A stretch of 64,000 nucleotides of DNA. It comes from Brachionus plicatilis (Eukaryota > Rotifera > Eurotatoria > Ploima > Brachionidae). The position numbers were made by a program, and so were the translations under genes. Position 1 is the first letter of the stretch, and each line of letters begins with the position of its first letter. Below, piece by piece: positions 61,342-64,000 of the stretch. The notes beneath the pieces were generated by a model that had not been told where the DNA came from, searched no databases, and worked only from the letters and a program-made list of their open reading frames with translations. The stretch lies in NCBI GenBank assembly GCA_010279815.1, contig QEOQ01000207.1, positions 344,962 through 408,961 of the forward strand. Direction: 5' to 3'.

Positions 61342-61559
61342 TAGAAGTTCAAAACTAGTTCTGTGAATGCAAAGTGCAGCATACATAGTTGCATCAATTT
61401 TAAAAGTCTACTAAACTCTGCAAATTTACTAAATTTTCATATAGATTTAAATTTAGTAGTGCATTTTTAAAAGATTTTGCACATCATTAGAAGACTCAGA
61501 CATTAGGTAGAAGTATGCATGTTACACTATGTTGCATAAAAACTAATTTCGAACTTCTA
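61342..61559. mobile_element. Inverted-repeat MITE, about 218 bp
   Basis: TAGAAGTTCAAAACTAGTT at the left end matches, inverted, TAGAAGTTCGAAATTAGTT at the right end. The arms continue with GTGCAGCATACATAGTTGCA-like sequence against ATGCAACATAGTGTAACATG. The interior contains TTTTGCACATCATTAGAAGA, a variant of the core in the elements at 51085 and 56137. Confidence 0.65.
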
Positions 61560-61883
61560 GAAAAAAGTTGGTAAATTTTTTATCATATTGTTCTGTTCTT
61601 TTGTCCTGAATTTCACAAAACTAAGCTATCAATTTTAATTAATATATCTGATTTTTCGGAATTTGTGCCGAAAATTTTTTTTAAACTCTGAAATCAAAAT
61701 ATATATTTTTATTTTAAAATTTAAAATTATTATTTTTATACTTTGATGAAGTCAAATGAAGTCCTAATCAGTCTAAAAGATGGGATACTAGTCTGTTACG
61801 AAAATTATACCAATTTCTCAGTTTGGTAATATCAGAATTATTTTTGAATATTTTAGAAATTTTTGTGTCTTGAGATATAAAGG

Positions 61884-61927
61884 TTTTTAAAATTGAAAGA
61901 GATAAAACTCTCTTTCAATTTTAAAAA
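61884..61927. repeat. Perfect 19-bp hairpin
   Basis: TTTTTAAAATTGAAAGAGA (61884-61902), loop TAAAAC, then its exact reverse complement (61909-61927). The stem is AT-rich but perfect. It could be a remnant of a palindromic element or a small RNA hairpin; chance is not excluded. Confidence 0.5.
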
Positions 61928-62675
61928 TCTCTTTTTATTTTAATATTTTTTATGAAAAATTTAATCATAAACTTAACAATATCCATTAGTTTCAAATTGA
62001 TTTATTTGATTATTCGAAGAAGCTTTTTTTAATTTAAAATTAATCTTCAAATAAATTAATAATTAAAATTTTTTAATTCATCGATAAAATAAAATAGCAA
62101 AACTATTTCTTCTTAATAAAGAATTGATCTAAATAAGAAACTTAACTTGTTTCATCCAAAATAATCTTAAAAATTTACCAAAATTCGTAATAATGAGCAG
62201 TTTATATTTTTTTTATTATTTTCCCTTTTATATGAGTAAAAAAGTGATTTTTTTTCTATCAAAAAACTTTAATTTTTGATTTAAAGCAAAAGAAATCTAT
62301 TAAGAAAATCAAAAAAAATTCCAATATGCAACTTTGGGTTCTTAAATGCACACACACATTTTTTGTGATAAAAATATTATCTTATTTTTTAGTACATCAT
62401 ATAATCATCTTTTTAAAATGTTTACTGTTTATCTTTTTAAGGACAATTTAAACTTTGTTTAAATATCAGTTAAAAAATTAAATACCATCATTGAATGATC
62501 AAAGTCTATTTAGATATATTACAATAAAAACACAAATAACTAAACAAATTTAATCATTTTTTTTAATTTTAAAGTTATTTGTTTAGATAAAAATTATGTA
62601 GTTAAAAACTTATTAGAATTTTTAACAAAATGAGATAAATTTAAATAATATTAAAATTTTTTAAAGATTTTAAAG

Positions 62676-64000
62676 ATGAAAATTATTTATCTTTATTTTG
62701 TTTTTATAAAATTAAAATCATTTGAATTTTGTACTTCGTTTTATTGTATCAACTCATGTGGTTTATCAAAAGATGGTTCAAATAAAGGATTCAAGCTTAT
62801 TTTAGCAAATAATAGAGATGAAGATATTTATAGACCAACTTTACCAGCATCTGCTTGGTTGTCAAAATTTTTAAAAGCAGGACATGATTCTTACAAGCCA
62901 TGTGATAAAAATCATAAATCTGAGGATTTATGTGTTTATGGTGCGTTAGATGTTAAAAATGCAGCGCCTCCAGAATATTACAGCACATGGCTAGGTAAAT
63001 ATAGTTATTATTAAAAATTTAACAATTAATTTTGAAATCTTTAATATATATTTAGAGAAATAATATTTTATTGAAAAAGAAACTTTTTTTTAACTCTTTT
63101 AAGTCTTTGAATTTTCAAATTCTTTGTTTTATTTTTAATTGTAAATGTTCTAAAAAAAATTTTTTCAGCAATTTAAAATTTAGTACAGATAAATGCCAAA
63201 AAACATAAACAGATCAGAAAAAAAATTGAAACTTTTTTGAAAAATAACTATGGTTATAAAAAAAAATTAAAACATATCATGTTATATTTTCATCATAAGA
63301 AGGTTACTTTTACTAAATTTTGTGATAGAAAATATTTCATGATAACCTTTTAATTTTTTTTTTAAAGATAGATAAAAATAAAAAACTTATCCTTAAATGC
63401 TGTTTTTAAGTGAAAAATATGTATGTTTACATATTTGCCTATTTTGGAAAATTAAAAAAAATCAAATAAAACTATTTTTGGGTTGTTTTTATACTTTGAT
63501 CTTGTTTAGAATAGTGCAACAGACACCTAAAATTAATTAAAATTAATATTTGTATAATAAATATTTTTACTTTGAATTTTTAGCAATTAATGAAAGAGGT
63601 AGCGTCGGAAATTTGCTTTTCTACATGCAGCCATCGAGTCACATTCAAGAACGTCAAAAAAGAGGAATCATAGTGGGTTCATATTTAAGAAATTCGTCTT
63701 GGAATGACGTTGAAGAATTTCTCCAATATTTATCTAATGTTAAATCAGATTTTAAACCATTTAACTATGTTCAATTAGAGATGTCCAAAACGAGCGGAAA
63801 GTATTCCATCTATTACTTGAACAACAATAATTCTAAAATTTACACAAAATTAAACCAAGATGAATCAAGTAGATTCATATTTGCCTTATCAAATAGCAAT
63901 GCTAGTGAACCATTCAATAAAGTAAAAGAAGGCAAGGTTGATTTCGAAAAAGCTATTGACAAATACAGCCAGCATAAAAACAAACAATTATTAGTTAATG
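62676..64000 (+). CDS. TANGO2: TANGO2/NRDE-family protein, 5' part, continues off window
   Basis: This gene is related to transport and Golgi organisation 2, a conserved protein linked to lipid/acyl-CoA and haem handling and to secretory organisation; the biochemical activity is not settled. Exons are 62676-62994 and 63584 to beyond 64000 (phase 1, donor GTAAAT, acceptor TTTAG). The family signature is KLILANNRDEDIYRPT (NRDE at 46-49), followed by STWLAINERGSVGNLLFYMQPSS, which corresponds to the TWLGIS..G..A.LTNY block of TANGO2. Unlike the usual cytosolic start (Met-Cys-Ile-type), this frame opens with about 25 mostly hydrophobic residues containing Cys19 and Cys24, resembling a signal sequence or anchor. 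An inserted Cys-containing segment (PCDKNHKSEDLC) precedes the conserved block. The C-terminal part is outside the window. It is a divergent family member rather than a clear orthologue. Confidence 0.82.
62995..63583. other. Intron 1 of the TANGO2-family gene, 589 bp
   Basis: AT-rich intron with GTAAAT donor and TTTTTAG acceptor; nothing else was recognised. Confidence 0.7.

Larger units (their letters stand above)
60407..62675. other. 2.3-kb spacer between calpain and the TANGO2-family gene
   Basis: No coding sequence recognised. It holds an inverted-repeat element (61342-61559) and a perfect 19-bp hairpin (61884-61927). The calpain 3' untranslated region occupies the left end, and AATAAA-like signals occur near 60464-60478. 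Confidence 0.6.

Noticed and set aside
1..64000. tRNA, rRNA and CRISPR features
   Set aside because: No segment combined tRNA A and B boxes with a cloverleaf. No rRNA-like stretch and no regularly spaced direct repeats were seen, and CRISPR would not be expected in an animal genome.

Overview
The window is eukaryotic nuclear DNA from a small, very AT-rich invertebrate genome. Coding exons are interrupted by two intron classes, roughly 49-65 bp and 0.6-2.9 kb, all with GT..AG ends. The genes are animal genes. Because a full-length axonemal dynein is present, nematodes are unlikely. The base composition, intron pattern and gene set would suit a gnathiferan or other small spiralian, such as a monogonont rotifer, but this is a low-confidence inference.

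Layout, left to right. (1) 1-20426, minus strand: a single-headed inner-arm axonemal dynein heavy chain (DNAH7/3/12 class) in 13 frame-consistent exons; only the last few residues lie beyond base 1. Two genes are nested in its introns: an intronless CYP2-clan cytochrome P450 on the same strand, and a small secreted-protein gene on the opposite strand. (2) 20427-21062: a 636-bp divergent promoter carrying a near-perfect RFX X-box. (3) 21063-23346, plus: DAW1/ODA16, the WD40 adaptor for dynein transport. (4) 23807-24265, plus: a neuropeptide precursor predicted to yield IPFKW-amide and IPFRW-amide peptides. (5) 27506-27937 and 28051-29550, plus: EMRE (mitochondrial calcium uniporter subunit), then after 113 bp LRR1 (CUL2 ubiquitin ligase receptor). 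(6) 30806-34800, minus: PTBP, including a 34-nt exon at the position used for autoregulation in vertebrates. (7) 38049-47042, minus: FNDC3, with nine FN3 domains and a C-terminal membrane anchor. (8) 47043-54893: a gene-poor 7.8 kb stretch. (9) 54894-57194, plus: SPRYD7. (10) 58050-60406, plus: CAPN5-type calpain. (11) 62676 to the end, plus: the 5' part of a TANGO2-family gene.

Several non-autonomous DNA transposons or fold-back elements sit in introns and spacers: a hAT-type MITE with an 8-bp target duplication, a TA-flanked MITE, and a family of inverted repeats sharing a core motif. The clearest functional link is the divergent dynein/DAW1 pair. Both products are motile-cilium components and the shared spacer holds a ciliary (RFX) control element. 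The other genes look like unrelated housekeeping or signalling genes.

All exon boundaries were inferred by eye from splice consensus, reading phase and remembered family sequence. No alignment or transcript data were available.
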